A stretch of 64,000 nt of DNA from contig JANRIH010000009.1 in the NCBI GenBank assembly GCA_033765145.1, positions 124,001-188,000 on the forward strand. The letters are read 5' to 3'. Below are positions 50,474 to 59,911 of the stretch, in pieces. Under the pieces are notes generated by a model, which saw only the letters and a program-made list of their open reading frames with translations, searched no databases and was not told where the DNA came from. Made by a program: the position numbers and the translations under genes. Each line of letters begins with the position of its first letter. Within the stretch, counting starts at the first letter, position 1. The DNA is from JAGVSR01 sp033765145 (GTDB taxonomy: Bacteria; Pseudomonadota; Alphaproteobacteria; Rhizobiales; Hyphomicrobiaceae).

Positions 50474-53400
50474 CTAGGGATTGAGCAACTTCTCGAGCAT
50501 CTCTTCGGTCTTCGACTTCTTCGGCGGTGGCGCGGGAGCCGGTGCGGGTGCTGTGCCGCTCGCGGGCGGGACGCTCGTGGCGCCCTGGGCAGGAGGTGCC
50601 GCCTGCTGCTGCTGGGGCTGGCCGCCGCCGAGGATGCCTTTCAGAATGTCCTCGGGCTTCTTGCCCTGGAACTGCTTGCCGATCTCCTTGATCTTGTCGA
50701 TCGCCTTGTTGGGGTCGGAGAGGATGCTCTTGAAGTCCGGCACGAAGCTCGGCTTCTCCCAGGGACCTTCGACCTTCAGCGGTATCTCTAGACCTTCGAG
50801 GCCGGTCTGGCCGCCCTGGCCGGTCAGCGAGGCGACGACTTTCGGTTTCAAGAGATAGTCGACGCGGCGCTTGCCAAGCTCGACCTTGCCGCTGCCCGTC
50901 ACGCGCAAGAGTGGCGAGAGAAGCTGCAAGTCGTTGTTCTGAGCGACGCCGCCGGCGACCTTCCAGTTCGATGTCAGGCTCGAGAAGTCGGTCTTCTCGG
51001 TCGGGGCATTCTTGGCGCCGCCAAGGTTGCCCTGACCCGCGCTCCGGATCATCGCGGGGATGTTGATGCCTACGATCGCGCCGTCGGTGAAATTCATTTG
51101 AGCCGTACCCGCGAGCGCATCCATGATCTGGCGCTGCGTCCCGCCCTGGCCCTTGACGTCGACGGCGACGCGGCTTTTTCCGTCGAGCCAATCGAGGTCG
51201 GCGGCATCTTTCAGGAACGGCAGCGCCTGGACGCCATTGAAGTCGAGGTTTGTCGCAACCTTCGGTGTCTTGGGTGCTGTCGCGTCGACCGAGATGATGC
51301 CCTTGCCCTTGCCGCCGTAGAGCGCCACGTCGTCGAAACTTGTTTTCAAGACGCTGGATTTCAAGCCGACCGAGACGTTGGACTGTCCGACCTTGATCTT
51401 CTTATAGACGAGCCGCCCGATCGAGAGTTTGGCGTCCACATCCGCGAGCGAGAGAACGGACACGTCCATCGGCTCTTCGCTCCAGCCCGTGCGCTGGGTA
51501 TAACCGCGAACCTGCGGCTCCTTGCCGGCGGTGGGCCCGGCCGCGGGCTTCGCGGTGCTGGATGTCGTGGCCGGCGCCTTTCGGACCGGTGGTGCCGAGA
51601 GATCAGCCAGATACTTGTTGAGGTCGAGGCCGGTCAGTTTGAGCCGCGCGGTGACCTTGGGGCGCGCGGCGGAGGTATTGACCGACACGTCGCCCGTCGC
51701 GGTGTCACCGTCGAGGGCGATCTTCGCGCCCGTCAGCGCGGACGATGTTGCGCCGTGCGTCAGCTTGCCCGAGAGATCGAGCGGTCCGAACCCGGGACCT
51801 TCGGGGAGGTCCGTGCCGAGCCAGGAGGCGAGCGTTCGGAGCGAGCGCGTCTTCAGTGCGACGGCGCCGTCTGCGGCGAGGCCGCCAGAATACGACAGCG
51901 TTCCGTTGTAACTCGCCGTCACCGGCGCGCCGTTGACGGATGCGACTAGCGTCACGGGACGCGCGTCGGCCAACGCGCTTAAAGTCGCGAGATTGGCGTC
52001 GATCGCGATACGCTCGCCGTTCCACGCGAGCGCGCCCTTGGCGGCGAGCGGGCCAGACAGGGACGTCCCCGACATCGCCATGTCGATCGCGTCGATCGCA
52101 TGCTCGGCGCTGGCTGTCCGGTAGCGGAGGTTGCCGTTTGCGATCGTGATCGTCGTATCGCCCGAGAGGCTTTCCGCGATCTGGCGAACGCTTCCGCCCT
52201 GGCCGGCCATGGCGATCTTGCCGCCGAGCCGGGCCTGGCCGGAAATATCCTGGACGCCGGAGAGCTTCAGCAGTGGCGCCAGGCCAACGCCGTCGAACGT
52301 GAGGTTCGTCCCGACAGCCGCCTTCGTCCTCGGCGAGGGATCGACGGAGACGAAACCCTGCGCGCGCCCGCCGAGACCCGCGAGTTCGCGAACCGTGAGC
52401 TTCAGAACGCCTGCGGACAGCGCGACGTCGAGATTGGCTTTGTCGATCGCGAGGCCCTTCGCTGTGATCCGGTCCGCGGTGATCGCCGCGCCGACATCAG
52501 CCGTGAAGAGCGGGGACCAGTCGATCGCGGCGTCACTCAATCCGGCGCGCGCGACGAAGCCCTGGACGCGCGGTCCCGAGGGCGCCGATCCATCGTTTTT
52601 CAGAAGATCATCGATCGACTGCGGCGCGGCACCGGGGGCGGCTTCGGGCGCTTTCTGAGGTGCGGCTTTCGGCTTCGACGATTCCCCATCGACGACGGGT
52701 GCCGCGGCGAGAAGCCGGTCGAGATCGAGATCGGCAAATTTGAGATTGGCTTTGACGATGGGACGCTCGGCACCGGTCGTGACCGCCACGTCACCAGTCG
52801 CGCGCGCCTTGTCGAGCGCGATCGTCGCGCCGGTCAGCATGTAAGTGCTGGCGGAGCTGCGCACGCGGCCTTTGACGTCGAATGGCAAAACGCCGCCTTG
52901 GGCGCCGCCCTTTGCAATCGAGCCGCCGCTCATCCAAGCGGCAAGACCGGCGATGGAGGGCCCCGAGAGTTCGAGGTCGCCATCCGCGTCGCCGCTTCCG
53001 CCGAACGCGAGTTCGCCGTCGTACCGGGCGGTCAAGGGCTTGCTCGAGATCGTCGTCGTGAGGTTGGCCGAATTGCTGTCGATCGTCGATCGAAGCGAAT
53101 TCAGCCGTCCGTCGATGTCGATCGGCTCGCCACGCCAGGTCGCGCGCCCCTTGGCGTCAAGAGGGGCATCGATGTCGGGGAGCGAGACGGCGAGATCGAC
53201 GGCTTCGACGATTTCGGCGGTGCCCGACCTCTGATCGGCGTAGTGGATCGTGCCGCGGGCGACCCGCACGTCCGTGAGTGACAACTCTTTCAGCGTGAGG
53301 CGGCTTTGCTGCGCGCTGGAGGGCGCGGACTGCGAAGGCTTGATCGCGTCCGCATCACTGGCCGTCGTCGGGTCGGCGGCCTGCGCGTAACGGACCGGCG

Positions 53401-54094
53401 TGCCGGTGTCGGATCGCGCGCCCGGCGGCGCGAAGTCCCACGACTTCCGTCCCTCGCCATCGATCGCGAGGCGAATGACAGGTTCGCCAAGGACGAGGCT
53501 TTGAATTTCGACCTTGCGCCCGATGAGCGGCAGGAGCGCGACGCTCGCTTCGAGCGACTTCATCGTGACGAACGGTTCGCCTGTCATGCCCGCGGGCAGA
53601 GAGAGCGTCACGCCGCCCATGGAGAGCCCAAGGGAGGGATAGAATTTGAACGACGTCGGGCCGGCGATCGTCAGATTGCGGCCGGTCCGCTCTTTCACCT
53701 CGGCGACGATCCGGTCGCGGATGTAGTCCGTCGGCATGGCGAGAAACAGGATCGCGGCGCCGGCGGCCGCGAGCCCGAACAGCGCTAATCCTATTCCGAG
53801 GAGCCAGCCGAGGCCGCCGCCGCGTCCGCCGCTTGGTGGAGCGGGCGGGCGTCCGCCGCCGGGCCGATGTGGTGGCGGCGGCGGAGCCGGACCTCGTTGG
53901 GCTGGACCGGAGGACGTGCGTCTCTCGGCGGCGCGGAGAGCGTTCGCTTGCGCGCGCTGAGGCAGGGGCGGAGGCGCGGCTGCCGGTGCGTGAGGCCTCG
54001 TCCCCTGGACCGGTCTGTCATCACCTCTGTCGTTTCCGGGCCGGTAGCCTCCGAGGCTCGGTGGCGACTGTCTCGGCGGCTGTCGATCGGTCAT
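50474..54094 (-). CDS. Giant AsmA-family protein
   Basis: The 1206-residue protein has a Pro-rich cytoplasmic N-terminus and a single membrane helix (LGIGLALFGLAAAGAAILFLA). A very long periplasmic region follows, with AsmA/DUF748-type repeats: VKERTGRNLTIAGPTSFKFYP near the start, two related AsmA modules, and VDYLLKPKVVASLTGQGG near the end. AsmA-like proteins are thought to bridge inner and outer membranes and move phospholipid. The tail is Pro/Ala-rich. ATG 54094 follows a GAGG site. The tandem repeat array lies right behind the stop. Confidence 0.88.
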   Translation of the reverse strand: MTDRQPPRQSPPSLGGYRPGNDRGDDRPVQGTRPHAPAAAPPPLPQRAQANALRAAERRTSSGPAQRGPAPPPPPHRPGGGRPPAPPSGGRGGGLGWLLGIGLALFGLAAAGAAILFLAMPTDYIRDRIVAEVKERTGRNLTIAGPTSFKFYPSLGLSMGGVTLSLPAGMTGEPFVTMKSLEASVALLPLIGRKVEIQSLVLGEPVIRLAIDGEGRKSWDFAPPGARSDTGTPVRYAQAADPTTASDADAIKPSQSAPSSAQQSRLTLKELSLTDVRVARGTIHYADQRSGTAEIVEAVDLAVSLPDIDAPLDAKGRATWRGEPIDIDGRLNSLRSTIDSNSANLTTTISSKPLTARYDGELAFGGSGDADGDLELSGPSIAGLAAWMSGGSIAKGGAQGGVLPFDVKGRVRSSASTYMLTGATIALDKARATGDVAVTTGAERPIVKANLKFADLDLDRLLAAAPVVDGESSKPKAAPQKAPEAAPGAAPQSIDDLLKNDGSAPSGPRVQGFVARAGLSDAAIDWSPLFTADVGAAITADRITAKGLAIDKANLDVALSAGVLKLTVRELAGLGGRAQGFVSVDPSPRTKAAVGTNLTFDGVGLAPLLKLSGVQDISGQARLGGKIAMAGQGGSVRQIAESLSGDTTITIANGNLRYRTASAEHAIDAIDMAMSGTSLSGPLAAKGALAWNGERIAIDANLATLSALADARPVTLVASVNGAPVTASYNGTLSYSGGLAADGAVALKTRSLRTLASWLGTDLPEGPGFGPLDLSGKLTHGATSSALTGAKIALDGDTATGDVSVNTSAARPKVTARLKLTGLDLNKYLADLSAPPVRKAPATTSSTAKPAAGPTAGKEPQVRGYTQRTGWSEEPMDVSVLSLADVDAKLSIGRLVYKKIKVGQSNVSVGLKSSVLKTSFDDVALYGGKGKGIISVDATAPKTPKVATNLDFNGVQALPFLKDAADLDWLDGKSRVAVDVKGQGGTQRQIMDALAGTAQMNFTDGAIVGINIPAMIRSAGQGNLGGAKNAPTEKTDFSSLTSNWKVAGGVAQNNDLQLLSPLLRVTGSGKVELGKRRVDYLLKPKVVASLTGQGGQTGLEGLEIPLKVEGPWEKPSFVPDFKSILSDPNKAIDKIKEIGKQFQGKKPEDILKGILGGGQPQQQQAAPPAQGATSVPPASGTAPAPAPAPPPKKSKTEEMLEKLLNP

Positions 54095-54571
54095 TCTCAA
54101 AGGCCTCACGGCGAAAAGTCAGTGGCCAACCTTGTGCTCTCATCGCACGGCAAATGTGCGGCCTCCCGCCGGGGGATACGGGGTCGCGGCGAAGAGGAGA
54201 GATATCTGGTTCGCGATATTAGCGCGGTGGGGCGTTCGCGGAAGTCCAAGAGTTGTGCAGTGCACATTGCTGTTGGTCGGCGCCCATCGCCGGCGCGGCT
54301 GACCTTGCCGCTCGAAAGGGTTCCGACGCGGTGTCCGCCCGGGACGCACATCGCTGCCGAGCGAAGGCATCTCGCGCCGGATCCCCGCGCGGAAAGGGAC
54401 TCGCGTGCGTTGCGCCGATCTCACGTCCTACAACCTAAAATTTAATTCGTGCTGCCAAGATTGCGAATGATGTAACTGCAATTAAATCAACATTTTAAAG
54501 GCAGATTTCCACCGATTTCTCGGCGTCATTCCGTCGAACTCTGATCTTGGTCGCGGCATACGATTCAATCT
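54095..54571. other. Intergenic region with AT-rich promoter segment
   Basis: This 477-base gap separates divergent asmA and thermonuclease genes. Frames within it overlap asmA's start region or lack ribosome sites. The stretch 54430-54500 is distinctly AT-rich (TAAAATTTAATT and TTAAATCAACATTTTAAA) and probably contains the thermonuclease promoter. Confidence 0.5.
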
Positions 54572-55561
54572 ATGCGCGAATCAAATCTTAAGCCGCGACG
54601 CACACGCGGAGTCCTCGTTGCCGCCACGTCCCTTATGGCAATTATTCTTGCTGCCACCTTCTTCGTGGGCGGCCTACCGCCTGTCGCGGCGCGCGCAGTG
54701 AACGAAAGCGTGGTTGTCGGACTGTCCGGCGCGGTGTCAGACACGGCTTCCGGCCGCACATCCGAATTCGCCTCCGACGCGGCTTTCCGTGGCATCTCAA
54801 GACTGGTGTCAGACACGGTGTCTGACACCAGGATGGTCGGCGAGATGGGCAACGGCTCGCTAAAAACCTCTGGCACCCACTTTGGTTTCGTGGCGGGCGT
54901 GGTGTCTGACACCCGATCCGACGCTAGACCGGACAGCATCGGGCTGATCGAAGTCGCGGGCGTTGCGCGCGTCATCGACGGGGACACGCTTGAGATCCAC
55001 GGGACGAGGATCCGGCTCGAAGGCATCGATGCGCCGGAAAAAGCGCAGACTTGCGAGGGTACCAAGGGTGCCGCCGTTGCCAAGATTTGGCCGTGCGGAC
55101 TGGCCGCGATCCGGCGGCTCGAAGACCTGGCGCAGGGCAAGTCCGTGACCTGCCGTGGCCGCGAACGCGATGCCTATGGCCGGCTGATCGGCTTTTGCGC
55201 TTCAGAAGACGTCGATCTCAACGCGACGATGATCCGTGACGGACTTGCCTGGGCATTTGTCAAATATTCAAACACTTACGTCGCAGCCGAAGGCAAGGCC
55301 CGGGCGCGGGGAGCGGGCGTCTGGCAGGGGCCGGCCGATCCCCCGTGGGTCTGGCGGGAGGCCCGTTGGAAGCGCGCCGAAACCGCCGCGCCGGAAGGGT
55401 GCGCCATCAAGGGCAACATCAGCCAGAGCGGTCGCATCTATCATGTGCCCTGGGGCGCGTCCTACGACCGTGTCCGGGTCGATGTGGCGCGCGGGGAACG
55501 CTGGTTCTGCTCGGAGGCCGACGCACTCGCGGCAGGGTGGCGTCCGCCGGCCAATCGTTGA
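54572..55561 (+). CDS. Secreted thermonuclease (SNase-like) with repeat-bearing linker
   Basis: The 329-residue protein has an N-terminal membrane or signal segment (GVLVAATSLMAIILAATFFVGG), a roughly 90-residue linker and an SNase-fold domain. The domain has VIDGDTLEIHGTRIRLEGID (catalytic Asp and Arg), GRERDAYGRLIGFC and a following EGKARARGAGVW segment. Staphylococcal-nuclease-like enzymes cleave DNA and RNA using Ca2+. The linker contains four VSDT peptides encoded by GTGTCWGACAC palindromes. A C-terminal Cys-containing extension follows the nuclease domain. Confidence 0.88.
   Translation: MRESNLKPRRTRGVLVAATSLMAIILAATFFVGGLPPVAARAVNESVVVGLSGAVSDTASGRTSEFASDAAFRGISRLVSDTVSDTRMVGEMGNGSLKTSGTHFGFVAGVVSDTRSDARPDSIGLIEVAGVARVIDGDTLEIHGTRIRLEGIDAPEKAQTCEGTKGAAVAKIWPCGLAAIRRLEDLAQGKSVTCRGRERDAYGRLIGFCASEDVDLNATMIRDGLAWAFVKYSNTYVAAEGKARARGAGVWQGPADPPWVWREARWKRAETAAPEGCAIKGNISQSGRIYHVPWGASYDRVRVDVARGERWFCSEADALAAGWRPPANR
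54734..54912. repeat. Four GTGTCWGACAC palindromes inside the thermonuclease coding sequence
   Basis: Copies lie at 54734-54744, 54806-54816, 54818-54828 and 54902-54912. The middle two combine into a 29-bp perfect palindrome (54803-54831). All four are in the same reading frame and yield VSDT or VSDTR peptides. Confidence 0.9.
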
Positions 55562-55677
55562 GGGTCTATCGGCGACTTCACCAATCGCCATCGCCTGATG
55601 CTGATTGACAGGCCTGGCAGACTGCCTGATCTTCCCGTAACTTTGCGTCTCCCACTCCCGTCCGAGAGGCTTTCCGC

Positions 55678-56487
55678 ATGGCAATGCCGATGTCGCGCGC
55701 CGCGCTTGTTGCCGCGGCTCTTCTGCTTGTACCCTTGGTTCCCGCTGAAGCCGGTTCGACCTGGGACGGCATCCGTTCCGAAGTTTGGGGAACTCGGCAA
55801 ATCTCGACCGCTCAGGGGGTCGTCGCTCTCGACGCGCCCTATCGACCCGACAACGTGATGCGCGTGCCCTTGAAGGCCGACATCACCGTTCCGGCCGGCG
55901 AAACGATCAAGACCGTTTCTTTCGTCGTCGACGAGAACCCATCGCCCGTCGCGGCCGTCGTGACGCTCGGCGGCGATCGGCAGACGGCAAAGCTTTCCAC
56001 TTACATTCGCTTGAACCAGCAGTCTGACGTCCGGGTCGTTGTCGAGACGGGTTCGGGCGAGCTCTTCATGGCCGAGCGGCTCGTGAAATTCGCGGGCGGG
56101 CAGGCCTCATGCTCGGCGCCACCGCAAGGAGATCCTCAGGAAATCGTGGCCAACATGGGCAAGATGCACGTCGCCTATGAGGGTCCGGCAGCCACGGCTT
56201 CGCACCAGACACAGGCCGCGAAGCTCGAGATCAATCATCCCAATCACACCGGCATGGTGCTCGATCAGATCACGCTCCACTACATCCCCCTGTTGATGGT
56301 CGACCGGATCGAAGTGAAGCAGGGCGACGAGGTTGTGCTGACGGCGGCCGGCAGCATCACGCTGTCGCAGAACCCGACCATCGATTTCGATTTCGTGACG
56401 AACGGGGCGTCGGAACTCACCATCACGGCGCGCGACACGTCAGGCGCGGAATGGCGGAAGTCCGTGCCGGTTGGCCCGGCGAGCTGA
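55678..56487 (+). CDS. Quinoprotein-dehydrogenase-associated SoxYZ-like carrier
   Basis: The 269-residue secreted protein (signal around LVAAALLLVPLVPAEA) combines a SoxY-like N-terminal immunoglobulin-fold half (WDGIRSEVWGTRQIS, then PYRPDNVMRVPLKAD) with a SoxZ-like C-terminal half (NHTGMVLDQITLHYIPLLMV). It has a Cys at position 145 (GGQASCSAPP), a site conserved in this family. The family occurs near PQQ alcohol or methanol dehydrogenases in methylotrophs, but no such dehydrogenase is in this window. Its exact role is unknown. Confidence 0.82.
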   Translation: MAMPMSRAALVAAALLLVPLVPAEAGSTWDGIRSEVWGTRQISTAQGVVALDAPYRPDNVMRVPLKADITVPAGETIKTVSFVVDENPSPVAAVVTLGGDRQTAKLSTYIRLNQQSDVRVVVETGSGELFMAERLVKFAGGQASCSAPPQGDPQEIVANMGKMHVAYEGPAATASHQTQAAKLEINHPNHTGMVLDQITLHYIPLLMVDRIEVKQGDEVVLTAAGSITLSQNPTIDFDFVTNGASELTITARDTSGAEWRKSVPVGPAS

Positions 56488-56546
56488 TCGTTTCCGGTCC
56501 GAGCGGGTCAGCTCGCTCGACCTCACGTGGCGGTAGTCCAATAGAA

Positions 56547-56577
56547 AAGCGGCGGAGCATGCTCCGCCGCTTCTTTG
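56547..56577. terminator. Bidirectional palindromic terminator
   Basis: A perfect 26-bp palindrome (56547-56572) is followed on the plus strand by CTTTG and on the minus strand by a TTTT tract. It lies between the convergent SoxYZ-like gene and the gene at 56612. Confidence 0.75.
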
Positions 56578-56611
56578 TTCATGGAAAGCGCTCGGACCGA
56601 ACGCGCCGGAC

Positions 56612-56809
56612 TTAGGCCGCTTCGCTCGCGGTCAAGGCCGTCAGCTTCGTATTCACCTGATTGATCTCGCCGATGTATTCGGCCCAGGCCGCCTTATCTT
56701 CGGCAGTCTGGGCAGGATCGGCGATGCTCTCCTCGAGGTCGTCCGTCGCGATGCCGAGTGCGTAGATGAGCGTCTCGATCTCGGTATCCGTGAGCTCGAT
56801 CATAGGCAT
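56612..56809 (-). CDS. Small acidic protein of unknown function
   Basis: This 65-residue acidic helical protein (MPMIELTDTEIETLIYALGI) has no recognised family. The ATG at 56809 is preceded by GGAG; another ATG at 56803 is possible. Its own terminator (56547-56577) supports it as a real transcription unit. Confidence 0.55.
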   Translation of the reverse strand: MPMIELTDTEIETLIYALGIATDDLEESIADPAQTAEDKAAWAEYIGEINQVNTKLTALTASEAA

Positions 56810-57111
56810 AGGACCACTCTCCTGGTCTCGATTTTCAAGGACTACGCGACACAGGGACAGCGGACCCCACCAATTGGTGCCGGAGACCCGCATCGGGTCG
56901 TCCGGCCGGCTGATCGCGGCCGTCTTCACCAACTCTTAACTGACTCGCGGGCCCGGGTGGAATGGGTTATCGCGCATTGGACTTAGCTTGATGAAGGTTC
57001 GGGCAAGCCGGGGGCATGGGCGGGATTCGGGCGAAGTGCGGGACCTGCTCCGGCCATGGCCGTTCGTGCGGCGCGGAGCCCGAAAGATTCACCTGCGGAC
57101 GGCCGTTCCGT
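56810..57111. other. Intergenic region, no gene supported
   Basis: Only short frames without ribosome sites are present between the small acidic gene and the DUF3829 gene; no repeat or RNA is evident. Confidence 0.45.
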
Positions 57112-58206
57112 CTATTGCAGGGTCCTCAGGCGCGATCGGGCGAGCGGATTCGCTTCGTTCATCAGTTCGAAATACTGCATGGCAACTTGCCCTACAAAGG
57201 GGCCCGCGGCGGCCATGTCGCCGCCTTCGTATTTCTGAAGCTCGTCTCTCAACGCTTTCAGGGATTCGAGCAGGCGGCCCGGCGCGTCCTTCAGATCCTC
57301 AATGTCGGCGGCATTCTCAGCGGCGAAGGCGTCAAACGTCGCGACGGCTTCGGTGTAGGTCTTCATCGCCGTATCGTAGCGCTTCAGGTCGATCGTGATG
57401 CCGGTCGGCGTCTTCACGCCGGCCATGATCTCCTCGAATTTCTCGCCCGACGTCTCCGGCCCGATCGATCGCATCATCTCATCCATCGTTTCGGGGTCGA
57501 TGGGCTCGGGCCGGATGCGCGGAATGACATCGACGACGCCGCGCGCGAAATGCATGACGTTGGCGGCGTGCCAGGCGAGCGTGCGGCCATCAGCGGCCTC
57601 GATGGCAGCCAATTCCTGTCCTTCCACCTCAAACACGAAGGCGGCGAGGTGCTTCATCATCACGTCGCGCTCGGCCATGAAAGTCGTCGCGAGCGGTACC
57701 ATCCGCGCGTGGAACGCCTTCCCTGCGGCCATGCCGTCTTGCCGGTAGCCTTCGGCATCGTAGTAGGCGCAGGCTTCATTCAGCACCGGCGCCACGGCGT
57801 TGTAGGCCGAAATATAGCGTTTCAGGACCGCGTCGAGTTCTGGTGTCGCGGGCGGATCATTCGCGGCGGCTGCGACGGCTTCCAACATGCCGGCGATGTC
57901 GTAGACTGGATACATGCCGTACGAGATGTAACGTTCTTTGCCCGTCGGGCCGGTCTTGAGATTGACCCAGCTCTTGTAGCGCTCCCAGGAGTCGACCGCG
58001 CGCTCGGTCCCCTTTGCCAATTCAATGTACAGGTTGGCTTTCGCGACCGCCGCGTCGACGTCGTCTGCGGCCGATGCGGTCCATGGGATGGAAACAGCCC
58101 ATAGCGCGTGCGTGGCGGCGAGGATGGCCAGACGCACGCCGGCAACGAATGTTGGACGGGTCAGGCTCCGGCCGGCTACGCCTTCTGTCGCAGTTGATGA
58201 ACGCAT
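57112..58206 (-). CDS. Exported DUF3829 (YiiG-like) protein
   Basis: The 364-residue protein has an N-terminal export segment (LAILAATHALWAVSIPWTASA) and a long helical mature part (YISYGMYPVYDIAGMLEAVA, then a C-terminal LKALRDELQKYEGGD). This is compatible with DUF3829 proteins such as YiiG, whose function is unknown. Length is normal. The family assignment is by overall pattern rather than a diagnostic motif. It may be a lipoprotein-like periplasmic protein. Confidence 0.6.
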   Translation of the reverse strand: MRSSTATEGVAGRSLTRPTFVAGVRLAILAATHALWAVSIPWTASAADDVDAAVAKANLYIELAKGTERAVDSWERYKSWVNLKTGPTGKERYISYGMYPVYDIAGMLEAVAAAANDPPATPELDAVLKRYISAYNAVAPVLNEACAYYDAEGYRQDGMAAGKAFHARMVPLATTFMAERDVMMKHLAAFVFEVEGQELAAIEAADGRTLAWHAANVMHFARGVVDVIPRIRPEPIDPETMDEMMRSIGPETSGEKFEEIMAGVKTPTGITIDLKRYDTAMKTYTEAVATFDAFAAENAADIEDLKDAPGRLLESLKALRDELQKYEGGDMAAAGPFVGQVAMQYFELMNEANPLARSRLRTLQ

Positions 58207-58594
58207 AGTTCCCTCCCAAGTGGGCCGTCGGCGGGTCGATGGCCGAGCGCGGCCTTGCTTCGGGTGCCGAGCGTCGGATCGTACGTATCGAGATTACGCG
58301 ATGTTCGTGATCCCGACGTGGCCGGGAGAGGATTATGATTACGAACGGCGCGGCGCTCGCCCGAAGCCCGGGATGGCCAATCGCGACCGCGGGACAACCC
58401 AGAACTGACGCGCCGGTGGCGTCATCGGTTCGTCCGCGTGTTTGGGATGGTCGGACTGCCTTGTCTGACACACGATGCGGGTGAATGCTTGCGCCCGCCC
58501 CGGATAAGCGCCACTTGTCGCTAATCCGCTCTCAGAGAGCCGAAGTTGGTTCGCGGCACAGTGGCCCATGAGGGTTCCGGCGTTGTTAGAGGAG
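58207..58594. other. Intergenic region, no gene supported
   Basis: The 388 bases between the DUF3829 and SDR genes contain a GGGAGGG-type ribosome site for the DUF3829 gene and no other gene I can support. Confidence 0.5.
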
Positions 58595-59410
58595 CTACTT
58601 CACCTCAGTCGATGGCGTTGCGGCAGAGCCCGCAAGGATGCCGCCATCGATATGGAATTCGGCCCCGGTGATATAGCTGGCCTCATCACTGGCGAGCATC
58701 ACGGCGACAGCGGCGATGTCTTCCGGTTTGCCAAAGCGGCGCAGGGGCGTGTCGGCCACGAAGGCCGCCATTTTGGCCGCGCGGTCAGGTCCGTCTCCCA
58801 GCATCGGTTCCCACATCGGCGTGAGAATCGCGGCTGGATGGATGGAGTTGCAGCGTATGGCCAGTCCCTGTTCAGCGCAGTAAAGCGCGACTGATTTGGT
58901 ATGGTTACGGATCGCCGCTTTCGACGAAGCATAAGCAGCGGCCGCAGGAATTCCGACATTCCCGGATCTCGACGAGATGTTGATGATCGAGCCGCTTCGC
59001 GTGTTGCGCATGGCCTGGATGGCGTATTTGCAGCCGAGAAACGCACCATCGAGATTTGTGGCATGAACGCTCCTCCAATCACTCAGCGCGGCGTTTTCGG
59101 GATCGTGCGGCACGGGGCCGGTTTCGAAACCGGTGATGCCGGCGTTGTTGACGAGAATGTCGAGCCGACCGAACTGCCCGAGAATCTGGGCGTGGACCGC
59201 TCGCCACTGCACCTCTTCACGCACATCAAGCGGAATTGCATGTGCGGCTTCGCCAATCTGAGAGCGCGTTGTTGCCAGCCGTTCTACGTCGATATCGGTC
59301 AGAATGACGACGGCTCCCTCGCGAATGAAGGCTTGCGCGATGGCAGCGCCAATGCCCCGGGCAGCGCCAGTTACGTGAGCGATCTTTCCCTTTAGGCGTG
59401 CGCTACTCAT
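58595..59410 (-). CDS. Short-chain dehydrogenase/reductase
   Basis: The 271-residue classical SDR has the NAD(P)-binding TGAARGIGAAIAQAF, the NNAG motif, catalytic Ser in ISSRSGNV and the YASSK active site. The Asp in ILTDIDVE after the second strand favours NAD+. The substrate is unknown. ATG 59410 is used; the longer frame from 59488 adds a segment without similarity. tRNA-Arg lies 242 bases upstream on the same strand. Confidence 0.9.
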   Translation of the reverse strand: MSSARLKGKIAHVTGAARGIGAAIAQAFIREGAVVILTDIDVERLATTRSQIGEAAHAIPLDVREEVQWRAVHAQILGQFGRLDILVNNAGITGFETGPVPHDPENAALSDWRSVHATNLDGAFLGCKYAIQAMRNTRSGSIINISSRSGNVGIPAAAAYASSKAAIRNHTKSVALYCAEQGLAIRCNSIHPAAILTPMWEPMLGDGPDRAAKMAAFVADTPLRRFGKPEDIAAVAVMLASDEASYITGAEFHIDGGILAGSAATPSTEVK

Positions 59411-59652
59411 GTCTGCATTCTGCCAAACAAGCCCGGCCGGCCAATTCGAGCATTGGCCAGTTTTCCCGCACTTCAAGGGCGTTCTCAATATGGTGCTGGC
59501 GGGTAGCCGGTCAGGCTCCTCCCCGTTCCGTCCGACGCACTCAGGGACGCTCTGCTTCCGTCGCGCTCACCCTGGCCGCGCATTGGCGGATGTCCGCTCT
59601 ATGCCGAGCTCGGTGGCTCCCTTTGCAGCGGTTCGAATCTTGACCGGTGAAA

Positions 59653-59729
59653 TGGCGCGCCCGGCAGGATTCGAACCTGCGACCTTTGGATTCGGAATCC
59701 AACACTCTATCCAGCTGAGCTACGGGCGC
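59653..59729 (-). tRNA. tRNA-Arg(CCG)
   Basis: The cloverleaf reads on the minus strand. The 7-bp acceptor stem is GCGCCCG/CGGGCGC. The D arm has GCTCAGCTGGATAGAGT, and the anticodon loop is TTCCGAA between TTGGA and TCCAA, giving anticodon CCG. The T arm is GCAGG-TTCGAAT-CCTGC. The 3' CCA is encoded at 59653-59655. No integrase or attachment duplication is seen nearby. Confidence 0.97.
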
Positions 59730-59911
59730 CCTCGGATCGGACCCTCGAGGTCGCGACCGGACGGCTTCCATAGCCTATCCGCCGGGCGACGGCAAATGGC
59801 GCTCACGGTGCTCTACCGAGCGCTCCTCGCGGTCCTTGCAACTTCAGCGCTTCGGCTCTAGCTCGGCGGTGCCGCCCTTCACGTGCAACGCGGCGGCCGG
59901 AGAGCGCCCAC

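Noticed and set aside
59653..59729. tRNA-Arg as an integration (att) site of a genomic island
   Set aside because: No integrase, no direct repeat of the tRNA 3' end, and flanking genes look ordinary.
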